A stretch of DNA of 64,000 bases from Nageia nagi (taxonomy: Eukaryota > Pinophyta), in contig JBITNC010000001.1 of the NCBI GenBank assembly GCA_050084985.1, positions 185,380,001-185,444,000 of the forward strand, given 5' to 3'. The translations under genes and the position numbers were made by a program. This document shows positions 1 through 13,319 of the stretch, piece after piece (position 1 is the stretch's first letter; every line of letters begins with the position of its first letter). The notes below the pieces were generated by a model that ran no database searches, was not told the DNA's origin, and saw only the letters and a list, made by a program, of their open reading frames with translations.

Positions 1-952
1 ATTTTTTTTGCATAAACACTAGTTTGATCAATTTTTGACCCTATATGCCTTTGGTCTCCGCATAAGCTATAGTGTTTTTGCATAAGCATAATATTAGCTA
101 TTTTGAGCTATAAAAATTATGATAGCATTATTTATATTTGAAATAATCCATAATTTTGCATAAATCATGCTATTAACAATGTTGAAATGATAACATTGAA
201 CATATAGAAAAAGAACATATTCAATCGGCATTGAGTAATTGCAATTCAGATATTCACTATTCCAAAAGCATGTGTTTATATAAAAGTCAAAATTTTGCAC
301 ATGCCTTTATTTTTACCAAGTTTGACAATTTATAGTTTTATAATTTTCATCATCTAACTTCTATCATATGCACCTATTTTGAACAAGCGAAAATAGAAAC
401 ATAGTCTAAGACTTGAATCGCTTACCAATTTTTTATAAATTACAATGTTAACAATGTGCATTTAATTATAAATAATCATGAAAAATAAAATATAATCAAT
501 TTCACTACAAATACATAATGTAAAAATTGAATATCACTATATTTACCATTTGTGACCATCATGCATTGAATTGTATGATATTTTCATGTTTTGGATGTTG
601 TTAAGAGTGTGGAATTTGCAAAATTAGGTTTTCAAAAAGAAGTTACTACCAATTAATATAATTTCATGCATTTTACCCACATAACTCACAAATTTGTAAG
701 CACTATTATTGAGATTTTAGAGGTGATTCATTTAGGCTAGGGTTTAGTGCAAAATTGAATAAAAAGAGGGTTAATCATTGGCATTTATCACTTCACTCCT
801 ATGGTTTTCCTATCTGGCATTCTTTGGTGATCATTGTTGAGACTACGAATCCTCTTTTTAGCTTGATATTGATCTCCCTCGTAGTGTTGTTATTTTTCTT
901 TATAATTTACCTCATTGCTCTAGTCATTTGATTTGCTCACTTACATACTGAG
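1..952. other. AT-rich stretch without a recognised gene
   Basis: I find no reading frame with a recognisable family, no RNA gene and no LTR boundary here. The sequence is strongly AT-rich and both strands are full of stops. Its last part leads into the exon-like frame that starts at 953. Confidence 0.6.
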
Positions 953-1048
953 ATGGTAGAATATGGATGGCATGTAGTGGAGAGGCCTTTGAGTCGGTGT
1001 AAAAGATACATTGCTAAGCATCTACATAGTCTCTATTTTGACCATGTG
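953..1048 (+). pseudogene. Exon-like open frame ending at a GTAAGT donor
   Basis: A 32-codon open frame starts at ATG 953 and runs straight into a good plant 5' splice site, GTAAGT at 1049-1054, followed by a T-rich stretch. The peptide is compact and charged (MVEYGWHVVERP at its start). The matching acceptor may be the TTTTGTAG ending at 10707, just before the plant-mobile-domain-like frame. In that reading E1 lies inside the intron. The frame across the junction is not secure because the downstream exon has indels. It may also be a chance open frame. Confidence 0.25.
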
Positions 1049-1120
1049 GTAAGTTTTTATCTTTTTCTATTTATTTTTCAATTTCTTGCCTCCAAGTTTA
1101 CCATATTTCATTCACTTTGT

Positions 1121-3192
1121 TGAACTATGTGTGACATTGAGAAGGAGGGTTGAATCAGTGTGAATTAAAAATTTAATTAAATATAAACATTCAACAATCA
1201 AACACACTCATAAAAGCATGCATCACATAACACAAGATTTATAGTGGAAACTCAATGTGAGAAAAATCACTATGCTAATGGATTACTTGGGATCCCACCC
1301 AAATCCAGTTGAAAATAAAACGGATGGATTTTTACAAATTTTTGTAGCACCCACTATAAGATGGAACCAACCAACCAAATATTTTGTAGCATCCACTGCA
1401 CGAAGCTCTGACCTTGACTTTCAAGCACCCACTTAGTAAGATATCAAAATTGTAGTAAAAATAAATATAATTCTTGAAGACCCTAAATGGTATTGTTCAA
1501 CTTTAATCTCTTCTCATAGTGAATATCTCAATCCCACTACACTCCAACAATTTGAAAGTTGATTCTCTGCACACGCAATAAAAACTTTTGCCATAAGCTT
1601 GATAAAAACTCTCAAAATAAAATTACAAATTCATACTACAAGATGATATTTTTTCTCAAAATGATGTCTCCCATGGAAGACATGATGAACTTATAGATCT
1701 TCAAATTCTGCATGCTTTGGAAAAAGAATAGGCTCAAATAGAGTCATAGATCAAAATTTATAACTAAAATCATGAGACACCCTTCATTATCTCTTTTTCA
1801 CTCTTTTATTGAGAAACAAAATCACTCATTTTTGTAACTCCTTATTATTATAAAGATATTTTCTCATTTTTAAAAAAAGTAATCGACTCTTGCACTTCTC
1901 TTAGAGGAAAATAAAACACATCTATATTCTCTTTAAGAAACTCAATAAGTTTGTCGACCATTTCTATTTACACATATACCTCCAAAATATTGTTATTTTA
2001 TTGTGCCACTTATTTTAATAATGATGATTTTTCTACAAATCACACCATATGAAATCATATATTCATATCTTCCAATAATGTAAAATACGCTAAACCATCA
2101 CATTTTAAAGTGACATTTTGTTAAACAATTCATAGCCAAAGTATGGACACCTTGCACAAACTCATACCTTGGTACCTCAGATCGAGATGGTTCAAAATGA
2201 AAAGTTGCTCATTTTGATGATTTGATCATCAATAAATCATCGTATTTTAAAATTTGCTACCAAACATGAAGGATTCTACCATTTTATTGCTACCCTGCAA
2301 AACTATCCAAAATTGAAAAAAGTGAGAAATTATGTTTTTGGAATACACTCCATTTCTTCCTCAAATATCTGTTTAACTTGAAATTTGAAATGTATGCATA
2401 TATTAGTACCAAATACATCAAGTTAAAATTTTGTAGTGTAAATATTAACAATTTTCTTAATATTACACCTACAAAGTGGAATCTGAGTCACTTTTTTAAC
2501 CTGTTACAAAGAGCGTACAATTACCTAATTAGGTACTACAAATGTCTCCAATCATCCCAAACATCAAGTTGACACCTCAAATACCATTTTGACATATTTT
2601 TAGACATGTTGATATATTTCACACTAATCCATCCTATTCAAACACTCATCGAAGTGAAATTGACCTGTTCCAGCAAAATTATTAAGAGGTCCAAAATGGT
2701 ACTAAAATCCATTTGACACTGAATCAACATTGCAAATTCACTTAAAATTTATAAACAAGGCTCCAAATGATATGTTAGGATATCCAACATAGTTCATTGG
2801 CACATATGAATAACAGTTACAACTTTTACACAACTTTTGCAGGTTTTGCAACTTTTACAACTTTTGTAATTTTTTGACAACTTTTACATCTTTTAAAATT
2901 TTGCAAGAACATATTACAACTTTTTTTGAGCATCAAACATATCCACACATGCACCAAACATCTCCAAATAAGATCTAAATAACTTTTTAACAACTTTTGC
3001 AAGTTGCACAACTTTTTGATAACTTTTGCAATTTTTGCAGATTTGCATAAATTACTTGCACCAACTTTAATCGAGCATCAAACACATCCTCAACATCATT
3101 GAACATCTCTCTCCATACTCCAAACATTGTATCACAACACCAACTAGATCCCACTGAGTGTGTTGACAACAATGATAACACTTTCCTCAACA
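1121..3192 (-). repeat. E1 3' LTR (2072 bp)
   Basis: This is the downstream LTR of E1 in its own orientation. It aligns along its whole length with 8444-10391, and scattered substitutions and small indels show an old insertion. The ends are TG...CA on the plus strand. It contains an AACTTTTGC-like short repeat tract at about 2816-3050 that is longer than the matching tract in the other LTR and explains part of the length difference. Confidence 0.88.
2816..3050. repeat. Degenerate CAACTTTTG-type short tandem repeat in E1 LTR
   Basis: The motif CAACTTTTG or close variants recurs more than ten times here, spaced irregularly by 0-30 bases. The other LTR has the same motif at about 10070-10240 with fewer copies. 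It gives Lys/Ser/Cys-rich shadow frames on the minus strand that are not genes. Confidence 0.7.
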
Positions 3193-3204
3193 ATCTCCTC
3201 CTTT
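3193..3204 (-). promoter_or_regulatory. E1 polypurine tract
   Basis: On the minus strand this reads AAAGGAGGAGAT and abuts the TG that opens the 3' LTR. This is the position expected for the plus-strand DNA primer of an LTR retrotransposon. Confidence 0.75.
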
Positions 3205-3404
3205 GGAATTGTTAGTAACACAAGTAAAGCTTGCAACTTTTCTTCCCCTTTGACAAAAATAACAAAGGGATGCTGCAAAATCCCCTTGAGTCCATACTTT
3301 CTTAGGCAAGTATTAGTATCGATAGTAAAAATCATAAACAAGAGTAGAAAGATAAGAAAATAAGAAAATGCTCCTTCGAGAATGTGGTCCTGAATGCTAG
3401 TCAA

Positions 3405-6400
3405 TGCTTGGGAAGCGGAGTCAATCCCAACTTTTTGTGAAGGTACTCAAAAACTTCCTTAGGAAATGGTTTTGTAAAAATGTCTTCTACTTGTTCTGAT
3501 TTTGTGATAAATTATAACTTGACATCTCCTTCAACAACTTTCTCCTTCAAGAAATGATACCGGATAACAATGTGTTTTTTGCAGGAGTGCATTATTGGGT
3601 TCTTTGAAATGTTTATAACACTTGTATTATCACACTTTACTGAAATAGGCTTACTAAAATGAATACCAAGATCTTTTAGAGCTTGCTTCATCCAAATTAC
3701 CTAGGTGCAACATGATATTGTTGCAATATATTCCATTTTTGCTATAGATAAGGATATTGACTTTTGCTTCCTACTATGCCATGCTACAAGTCTATCACCG
3801 AGATGAAATGCACCTCCACTAGTGCTCTTCCTTTAATCCATGCAACCTACCCAATCAATATTTGAATATGAGATAAGTGTGAAATCCTTTCCTTTTGGGT
3901 ACCAAATAACATAATCCATTGTTCCTTTGAGATACAGAAAAATGTAATTTATTGCTAAGACATGTGTTTCTTTTGGACTTGCTTGAAATTGTGTAACCAT
4001 GCAAATTCCCTATAAAATATCTTTTTGTGTGGCTGCCAAGTACAATAAGCTCCCTATCATAGGTTTATAATTTTATACATGGTTTGATCGATTGGTTGTG
4101 ACTTATCATCTTTTCTCATCTTACAACCTGTTATCATTAGAGTGCTAACTAGCTTGCAATCCTCCATAGTGAAATTCTTTAACATTCCTTTAGTATACTT
4201 AATTTGAGAAATGAAAATGCCATTCTTTAATTGATTTACTTGAAGAGCAAGAATGTATGAGAGTTCACCTATCATGGACATTTCAAAATCACTTTGCATT
4301 TGATTGGTAAAGTTTTTGAACAACTCATATTTGCATCCTTCAAAAATGATATCATCCACATACACAACAACAATGATTTGATAGTCCTTTTTAGATTTCA
4401 CATGAAGATTGCTATCAATCATACCCTCTTTACAACCTTGTTGTTTAAGAAAGATACCAAATCATGTATACCAAGCACAAGATGCTTGTTTCAAACCATA
4501 CAATACCTTTTTTAGTTTGCATACCATATTTGGATCCTTTGAAAGTTGAAAACCATCAGGTTATTTAATGTAGACTTCCCCTTCTAGTTTTCCATTTAAA
4601 AATGCTAATTTTACATCCATTTGCTATACTTTGAAGTTCTTATACACTACAAGAGCAAGAAATATTTGAATTGCCTTAAGTCTAGCTACTAGTGTAAAAA
4701 TTTCCTCAAAATCAATACCTTCAACTTGCACATATCCCTTGCATAGCAATTTTACTTATTTCTTACTACTTGTCCATCCTCATTTAACTTGTTTCAAAAG
4801 ATCCACTTTGTGCTATTCACATTTTTATTTTTGGGCCTTGGTACTAGTACCAATTTTTTATTTTTCTTGATTTGGTTTAATTTCTCTTCCATTGCTTTTA
4901 TCCAACTTTCATCTTGACTTGCCTTAGCAAAATTTTTAGGTTCTATATTGGATAAAAGTGAATAAGTCCTCATTACTCTTCTTCTTGTCTGAATGCCACT
5001 ACTAGGATCTTCAATTTTTTTCTCTTTGAGATGATATATTTGCCAACTTCATGTTTTAAATTTCTTATTTTCTTCCAATTCATCTTCCTCTAAGTCATTT
5101 TTTAATTATTTTTCTATTTTCTCTTCCTCATCTCTTTCAATAATCTCTTCATAAATTGGAAAATTGTCATCATCATTTTTTGGTAATTCTTCCTTTTCAT
5201 CAACCTTGACATCAATAGTTTCAACAATTTTTCTCAACCTTTTATTATAACACTTGTATGCTTTACTTTTTGTCAAATATCCAAGAAATATGCCTTCATC
5301 TACTCTATCTTTGAATTTACCAAGCTTTTTAGTAGTTCTCTTTATGTAGCATTTGCTTCCAAACACCTTGAAATGTCTCATAGTTGCTTTTCTACCAAAC
5401 CACAACTCATATGATGTCTTATTTTCATGTGATCTCAATAAGCATATATTTTGATTGTATAATGTTGTGTGAACTACTTCCTTCCAAAATTTGTTAGCTA
5501 TTTTTCTTTGGTCAACATAGTTGTAGCCATTTCTTGTACTACTCTATTTTTCCTTTCCACACTTGTGGTGTTCTTACTATTGAAAATTGTCTCTTGATAC
5601 CATGCTTTAGACAATACTATGCAAAATACTATTATATAAACTCACCTTATTTGTCTGACTGTAGGCACTCAATTTGTCTTTCCATTTGATTCTCAACTTG
5701 GTTCTTGAATGCCTTAAACATGTCAAGAGCTTTTGATTTGTGCTTCAAAAATTGTACCCACATCATTCTTGTATAATCATCAATAAATAAGATAAAATAT
5801 TTATCACCATTTATGCTTTGTGTTCTCATGGGTCCACATAAGTATGTATGTATCAGTTCTAAAGAATTGTTAGTATGATATTCTTTCACTTTGAATCTAG
5901 CTCTGGTTTGCTTTCTTTTTTGATATGAATCACAAATGGTATTGGATGGTTTTGTAATACTAGGTATATCTCTCAAAATCTTCTTTGAACATATTTTACT
6001 AAATTATCAAAGCTGATATGCCCATGTCTCTTCTTCTAAAACTAATATTCCTCCTCCTTTATAAGTAAATTTGATCCCTTTGAAGTCTCTATAAATGCAT
6101 ATAAATTTCTAGAAATCCTTGTGCCAACTGCAACTAACCTACCACTATCTATTGTTCTAATTTCATATCCATATTTCTTAAATGTTACATCATGTCCTCT
6201 ATCACTTTGATTAACACTTAATAGGCTATGTTTTAATCTAATCACAAATAACACTTCTTATGACCTGATCTTTCCATCATTGATCTTAACTATGCCTCTA
6301 TTGATAATCTTTGCCCTATCATTATTGCTAAATTTTATTGATCCACCTTTATATTGTTGTAGTTTCTAAAATATCCTTTTATCCCCATTCATATGGCTAG

Positions 6401-6500
6401 AATAATCACTGTATAGTATCCATGAAGATGGTTTATCCTATGTTTTAAATTTTTTTTGTACTATCAATGATTTGTCACCATTATTTGATTACTCTTTCTC
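3405..6500 (-). pseudogene. pol: E1 pol: protease, integrase, RT, RNase H remnants
   Basis: On the minus strand the protease region (about 6460-6040) has YSD where the family has the catalytic DSG, followed by the conserved LKHSLLSV stretch. Integrase follows at 5976-5647, with zinc-finger CDSYQKRK and core FILFIDDYTRMMWV. The post-integrase domain is at 5438-5106 (KVFGSKCYIKR). RT follows, with AFLNGKLEGEVY near 4600 and the catalytic YVDDII near 4345. RNase H runs to a KLGLTPLPKH end near 3405. The domain order is typical of copia. Many stops sit where Q or W codons are expected, and several frameshifts are present, so no functional polyprotein can be made. Confidence 0.88.
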
Positions 6501-6519
6501 CTTCCATACCTATTTTACT

Positions 6520-8374
6520 TTAGGTTTGGGCTTTTGTACCTATTGTAGAGTTTTCTTGGATTTTTCTATCTTGCCTCATGGATTGAAATCTTATATCTTG
6601 AATATTGTTTGAAATAAGTATGTTTGTACAAAATCTTGTTATGTGTCCAAAGTTATTATAATTATAGCATTCTACCAGATATTCCATTAATGTTTCAAAT
6701 GCATTTCTACTTACAAAAGTTCTTGGTGCAACATCAAATTTGCAATTTGGTAACTTATGACCATAAGCATTACATTTAAAACAATAGACATTAAAGGAAA
6801 GTTTGAACATGATTTATGGTCTTTGTTAGGAATTTGCAAGTGCCATGAATTGCCTTCTTCTTTGGTATTGAACTTTTATGAATCCATCATCAATGTTCCT
6901 CTCTTTCTTTGCATCCTCTTTTATTGATTTCTTTTCTCCTTTCTTGAAAACTATTGTATTCTCGATCATTGGCATATTTTATGATTTCCCAGTTTCAAAA
7001 TCAAAACCAAAATTTTTTAAAGAATTTCATTGGCCTTTTATTATTTCTCCCAACTTTGTGGAACTTTCATTAAGAACTTTATATGTATTAATTCTCTAAG
7101 TCATTTCTTCCAACTGCATCCTCAAACTAACTATCTCCTCTTCTAATTTATTGCAATTTTCAATTTTTACAATAAGTTGCACCTCTAGATCTTCATGTAT
7201 CTTTTTAGATTCCTTGAATTGCAGTTTCAAACTTGCTATAATATCATTTGCATCGTTAAGTATTCTTGATGTCTTTCTATGCCTTTTCCTTTCCTTTTCC
7301 AATTCATATAAGGCTATCATCAGTTTGCCTTGTAGATCAACTTTTGCTTCAATTTCTTCTTCATCTATCTCTTCTTCTTTTGATTGTTTATCTTCAAATG
7401 CTCTAAATAATGCTTAATTGCATTTTTCCTTGGACTCGCCACTGGTACTCTCATCTAATGAACTTGCATTTTTTGATATGAAGCTCTTTTTCTTTTGCTT
7501 TTTCCTTTTAAAATTGGATTTCTTCCTATTGCTTCTTTCTTTGTATGACTCTTCCTCATTATTATTTTTTTTTGTAAGGATATTTAGTTGCAAAATATCT
7601 AACATTTCTATAATTGAAACATTTGAATGAAAATTTTTCTTTATATTTTACCTTACCTCTTTTTAATTTGCAAACAAAATTTGCTTCCATATTATTAGAT
7701 AGTTCTTCTTACTTTGAATCTAATTTTACTGTTGCATTTTTCTATGCTTTAAATGCTATTTCTCTATCAGTGGATTTTATTTTTTTGATTCTCATTTCAT
7801 ATGTAATTAATGAACCATGCATTTCATCCATACTAAAACTATTCAAATCTTTAGCTTCTTCTATCACTAAGACTTTAGAATCAAATCTAGGAGGAAGAGA
7901 TATTAATACCTTTTTCATAATTATGGAATCCTCTATTTTTTTTACCAAGTCCTTGAATTGCATTGATAACCTCATTGACTTGCAATATGTAAGACATTAT
8001 GGTCTCATCTTCATTCATATTGAGTGCTTCAAACTGAGATTGATGAGTCTACAACTTGTCTTCTTTAATCTTATTGTCACCTTCATGAATACTTTTCAAT
8101 TTATCCCATATTTCTTTTACTATCTTGCATCCCATCACTTTTACAAGTTCATTATCGACTAAACTACACATAAGTGCATTCTTTTCTTTGGTATCATACT
8201 CAAATAACTTCTTTGATACATCATTAGTTGGAGGAGTATAAGGCACTATGTATCCATTTTTGACTGCATCCCATACATTGTATCCTAATGCATAATTTTG
8301 ATTCTCCAAAAAAAATAATTTATTCCATTAAGTAATGGTGCTTTGTTTAATGAGGAACCTTTGCCATTGGCCAT
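6520..8374 (-). pseudogene. gag: E1 gag, decayed
   Basis: The likely start is the minus-strand ATG at 8374 (MANGKGSSLNKAPLLNG), 70 bases inside the 5' LTR. A frameshift soon after moves into the frame with ALGYNVWDAVKNGY, the usual copia gag N-terminal region (UBN2 type). Further on there is a strong charged coiled coil at 7320-7096. Two zinc knuckles follow at 6800-6640: CFKCNAYGHKLPNC is intact, while the second has lost a cysteine (ECYNYNNFGH). Gag coats the RNA and forms the virus-like particle. The frame is interrupted repeatedly. Confidence 0.82.
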
Positions 8375-8426
8375 AGTGTCACAAACTAACATCTACCCTA
8401 GCTGACTAAATTGAACCTGGGAACTC

Positions 8427-8438
8427 GCTCTGATACCA
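8427..8438 (-). promoter_or_regulatory. E1 primer binding site (initiator Met tRNA)
   Basis: The minus strand reads TGGTATCAGAGC five bases inside the 5' LTR. This matches the 3' end complement of plant initiator-methionine tRNA, the usual first-strand primer of plant copia elements. It fixes the element's orientation and the LTR edge at 8444. Confidence 0.9.
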
Positions 8439-8443
8439 ATTAT

Positions 8444-10391
8444 TGAACTATATGTGACACTAAGAGGAGGGGATGAATCAGTGTGAATTAAAACTTTAAC
8501 CTACTATAAAAATCTAGCAATCAAACACACTCACAAAAGCATGCATCACATCACACAAGATTTATAGTAGAAACTTGATATGGGAAAAACCACTGTGCTA
8601 ATGGACTACTTTGGCTCCCACCCAAATCCAATTGAAAATAAAATAAATGAAATTTTACAAATTTCTATAGCACCCACTATGAGGATGGCACCAACCAACC
8701 AAATATTTTGCAACACCAACTACATAGATCTTTGACCCAGGTTGTCAAGCACCCACTTGGTAAGATCTTAAAGTTGTAGCAAAAATGAATTCAATTCCTA
8801 ACAATCCTAAATGGTATTTCTCAACTTCAATATCTTATCACATTGATGATATCAATCCCACTACACTCTAATAATCTAAAAGCTGATTCTCTACACACAC
8901 AACAAATTTTTTTCCTCAAGCTCAAAAAAAACCCTTAAAAAAAAATTGTGAAATCATACTATAAGATAATATTTTTAACTCTCAATTATGTATCCTATGG
9001 GAGATATGACAAATTTATATATATTCAAATTTTGAACACTCCAAAAAAAGAATGGGCTGAAATGGAATCACAAATGAAAAGTTATGGCCAAAATCGTGAG
9101 ACATCCTTCATTATCTCTTTTTCACTCTTTTCTTGAGAAAAAAAAAGATCTTTTTTCCTTTTTTAAAAAAGTAACTGACTCTTACACTTCTCTTAAAGAA
9201 AAATAAAACACATTTATATTCTCTTTAAGAAACTCAATAAGTTTGTTGGCCATTTCTATTTACACATATACATCCAAAATGCTGTTATTTTGTTGTGCCA
9301 CTTAATTTTAATAAAGATAATTTTTTTACAAACCACATCATATGAAAGCATGTATTCATATCTTTTAATAATGTAAAATACACCAAACCATCACATTTTA
9401 AAAAGACATTTTGTCACACACTTCACAACCAAATAATTGGCCCCTTGCATAAACTCATACCTCAGGACCTCAGATTGAAATTGTTCAAAAAGAAAAGTTT
9501 CTCATTTTGATGAGTTGATCACCAATAAATCATCATATTTTGAAATTTGCAACCAAACATGAAGGATTTTACCATTTAATATTGTCCTATAAAATTGTCC
9601 AAAACTAAAAAAAGTGAAAAATTATCTTTTTGCAATACACACAATTTCTTCATAAAATGTTCGTTTGACTTGAAATTTGAATTGTATGCATATATTAGTA
9701 CCAACTATGTTGAATTAAAATTTTGTAGTGTAAATATTAATTATTTTCTTAATATTTTTCCTACAAAGTGGCATCCATATCACTTTGTCAACCTGTTACA
9801 AAGAGCACGTAATTGTTCGATCAAGTACTAAGTTGACACCTCAAACACTATGTTGACATGTTTTTAGATATACTGATATTTTTCATACTGATCCATCCTA
9901 TCCAAACACTCATCAAATTGAAACTAACCTATTCTAGCAAAATTATCAAGAGGTCCAAAATGGTACCAAAATCCATTTGAAACTAAATCACTACTGCAAC
10001 TTCACTTCCAATTGATAAATAAGGCTCCAAATGATATGTTGGGCTATCCAACATAGTCCCTTGGCATATATGTATAACTTTTGTAGGTTTACAACTTTTG
10101 CAAATTTTTAACAACTTTTGTATCATTTCAAATTTTGAAAGAACATGCTGTAATAACTTTTCCCAAGTATTGAACATGTACACACATGTAAAAACATCTC
10201 CAAATAAGCTCCAAACAACTTTATGACAATTTTTGTATATTTGCATAAATTACTTGCTAAAAACTTTAACTGAGTATCAAACACATCCTAAACATCACTT
10301 AACATCTCTATCCATACTCCAAACATTGTATCACAACACCAAGAAGATCCCATTGAGTGTGTTGACAATAATGAAAACACTATGCTTAACA
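8444..10391 (-). repeat. E1 5' LTR (1948 bp)
   Basis: This is the upstream LTR in element orientation and pairs with 1121-3192. The inner edge lies five bases from the primer site. The outer edge ends CTTAACA at 10391, matching CTCAACA at 3192. The 124-bp length difference comes from small indels and from fewer short AACTTTTG repeats. Confidence 0.88.
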
Positions 10392-10707
10392 TGCTTTGAA
10401 ACCCTAGGGATTCCTTTTTCTACCATTTTACCTTCTATTTGCCCCTAACAAGGCCATTTAGGATTTCATTTTTGCTATTCCTTTATTTTTGTAGCTATTT
10501 GTAGCTACTTCATTAATTTTGTTGTCATTTTTCCTTTCATGTTTGTATAACTTTTGGCAAGGTGCAATTTTGAGTGATTTTTATTTAATAAACTCTTATT
10601 TTTTCATCACATTCATGCCCCCAAGATAATTTTACCTACATATTTATTACAATTATAACTTGAGTTCTCATAGTTACTAATATGAATTTGATTTTTCAAT
10701 TTTGTAG
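10392..10707. other. Unannotated stretch, possibly the 3' end of an intron
   Basis: No gene was found. The sequence is T-rich and ends in ATTTTTCAATTTTGTAG, a good plant 3' splice site, directly before the mobile-domain-like frame at 10708. Confidence 0.4.
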
Positions 10708-12480
10708 GACTGTAAGATAACCAATAGGGGTGGAGTCATATCTACCGCATCATTGGATAAAGCCATGGAGTGGCCCAAATCATATCATGAGGATGATATC
10801 CTCATTAGGATTATATGATCTTGCTATGGTTAATCATATACAAAATGATGTACCTCTTCTCATAATGTTGATTAAACACTAGGATGTAGATACTAACATC
10901 TTTCACCTGCCCCAAGGTGAAATGACCATTACACTGCTTGATGTATACCAGATATGGGGTGTGCCTATTCATGGGTAGCTGGTTTAATAGGTTGAAGTAT
11001 CAGATAATGAAACTAGATATAGATATGTGGGATGTATCAAAGGAGAGGAAGATCATAATTGGTAGAATAAGACCACCCACTTGCATAAAGAATGCAAGAA
11101 TGCAACTCCTTTTAGAAACCTAAGACTCATTATCACCTTAGTTATTACTACCTATCTTTATTTAGATAAGATATTTATTCTAGGGGTTCACAATATTCTT
11201 AGGCACCCATAGTTTTAGCTCAACTATAAAGGGACATGAATAATTTTATGTCAATGGACAAGTTCAACATTACTATCACATATGTGAGTTTGCTGTAGCT
11301 ATGTGCCTATGAAAAGATTACCATGATTAGAATAATGGGACTTTAGAGAGCTAAGGAGTACCTACAAATGTAACTATATCATGATGTATTTCTAGACTCT
11401 ATGGATATATATATATCCATGCACACTAGAGACTAGATGATGAGATATAGATAAACTACAACTAGAGGACCTAGTGTCAGTTTCCTCTTCTGATTACACA
11501 TGGGATGAGGATGCCCATTAGTTGGCATGGGTGAGATAGCCATGCTTCCTTCAAAGCAAAAGGAACTTGTGGAGTAGTACTTATCATAGTGTGTGTTGAG
11601 ATAGTTTGGTATTCAATAGGATATTCCACCTACCTCTATATACTACATCATATAGAGCGTGGAGAGGGATGTCCTGCAAGAGGAATAAATTATGCCTTTG
11701 TAGGTTATGATATGGTAGAAACCATGTATAATGGACTCACTAGAATCCACCTCTTTAGCTTTGAGAACTACTAGAGGATATACATCATGTGGGCTATGGT
11801 GAGTCTAGCCCCATTGGGTATGGATGAGGAGGATGATGATGTGGATATGGTTGCCACTCCCTTGAAAGAGTCTTTCAATGAGGATGATCAAAATGTAGAC
11901 AACCCTATGCATGATATTCTAGGGTAGGACTAGCCATCTAATCCAACACTAGGGTTGGAGGTATTGGTTAAAGCCTTACCACTTATTTCAATAGGTAAAA
12001 CTCTATTACACACTTGTAGGTTTATGACATTTTTGATTTTTGGTTAACATACTATGAATAATTGACTAAATTATGACTTCTATATATTTTATCAGAGATA
12101 TGACCACTCAAATAGCTACCCTAGAGGCAAATATTGAGAGACTAAAACCCTTTGAGGCTATGGTTTTTGGTCTATAGGTATAACTTTTGACTCTTCAGTC
12201 CATATCTGTAGTGAGGAATGCTAGAATAAGGTCCATGGATCAGACATTAAAGAGATTACCGGAGAGAGTTGACATGCCCCCACCAAATGAGAAATAAGAA
12301 TTTATACAATAGTCAATGGATAATATAGAGAAATATGACAAGGATATCATTACACTTAAGATTAAATAGGAGAGAGCCAAGGAAATAATGGCCTCTCATG
12401 GTATTAGTTCCTATGAGGTGTCAAGTGGGATGTTCATTTCTGGACAAAGTAGTGGTAGTTGAGGGTAGCTAGGCTTAGTG
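10708..12480 (+). pseudogene. Decayed plant-mobile-domain-like protein
   Basis: The clearest part is at about 10890-10975, where the translation reads FHLPQGEMTITLLDVYQIWG followed by VPIHG. This is the hallmark of the plant mobile domain (aminotransferase-like, MAIN-like family), found in host MAIN/MAIL proteins and in several plant transposons. A stop upstream replaces the tryptophan this family usually has before FHL, a TGG-to-TAG change. Short frames continue at 10938-11123 and 11589-11774. Near 12090-12170 the text MTTQIATLEANIERLKP suggests a coiled coil. Many TAG codons and frame changes show it is dead. Whether it was a host gene or transposon cargo cannot be told from here. Confidence 0.65.
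11400..11421. repeat. AT-rich perfect palindrome
   Basis: The sequence ATGGATATATATATATCCAT is self-complementary over 20 bases. It lies inside the decayed mobile-domain region and probably has no function. Confidence 0.6.
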
Positions 12481-13319
12481 AGGTAGGTAGTAGTGGCAAT
12501 AGTGCATACCACTAGATTATAAGATGAGACATGGTTCCACCCTTTTGATTATTATATATATACATATGAACTTATTTGGCTCCCAATTCTACATATACTT
12601 TTGAATGCACGCTTAATTTTGTAATTTTTGTATTTGAATGAATGATTTTCTTGCTTATATAGTTATAACTATATGATTTGCAATTTTAATTTCAAAGTAC
12701 AAGTTTCAAAGTTGTAAGCAAAAAACCATATATACCTCTTCACATTTTTGTTTACAACTCCATCACATATTTCAAAAAATAACAATTTGAATTATGAAAT
12801 GAATGTAAGTAAATAACAAACCTAATGAATACATCCATACCTATTTACAACCAATATTCAATTTCATTGTTTGATTCAAACTCACAAATTAACTAAATAT
12901 ATGATTCCCTATTTGTAGTATACAAACAATCATGAACCTAAGCATGTTTTTATGTTTTAATGAATTTAAAACTTGATGACATGCTCATAAGATATCTTAG
13001 TAGACCTAAAAGAAATAGGATATACTATCTTTTTTATTCTAGTTTGGTAGATGCATATTGTTAACAACATGTAAATAGTTGCATGCTATTAGCAACGTGG
13101 GTTTTGAAGATTTTTTAGAAAAAATATGAGGGAAATGACTAGAATTTACCTAAAACATAGATAAAACCATCACATGACTAGTATGATAATGAAAAATACA
13201 CATTTGATCATTTAGAAAAATAACCTACTTATGGTACACTACAATTTTTATTTTTTTCGAATTCAAGCAATGAATCTACATACTTGGCATTCTTTAATAA
13301 CCCATACATATTTTGTAGA
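12481..13319. other. Stretch without a recognised gene
   Basis: This is AT-rich DNA between the mobile-domain remnant and the broken 3' edge of E2. I see no open frame of note, no LTR end and no structured repeat. Confidence 0.55.

Larger units (their letters stand above)
1121..10391 (-). mobile_element. E1: Ty1/copia LTR retrotransposon, decayed
   Basis: Two long direct repeats (1121-3192 and 8444-10391), both starting TGAACTAT and ending AACA, flank about 5.2 kb of minus-strand copia coding sequence. Reading on the minus strand the order is LTR, Met-tRNA primer site, gag, protease, integrase, RT, RNase H, purine tract, LTR. Integrase before RT is the copia order. LTRs near 2 kb are long for copia. 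No intact 5-bp target duplication is visible (TTTGT on the left, TGCTT on the right). The coding region has many stops and frameshifts, so the copy is dead and fairly old. Confidence 0.9.

Noticed and set aside
3160-3404. Hydrophobic minus-strand frame 3144-3404 as an extra E1 gene
   Set aside because: It crosses the purine tract into the LTR and follows the RNase H end. It is non-coding tail sequence with no motif.
1111-10400. Imperfect target duplication CTTTG around E1
   Set aside because: CTTTG occurs near both ends (1115-1119 and 10394-10398) but offset by one and two bases from the LTR edges, so it is not accepted as a true duplication.
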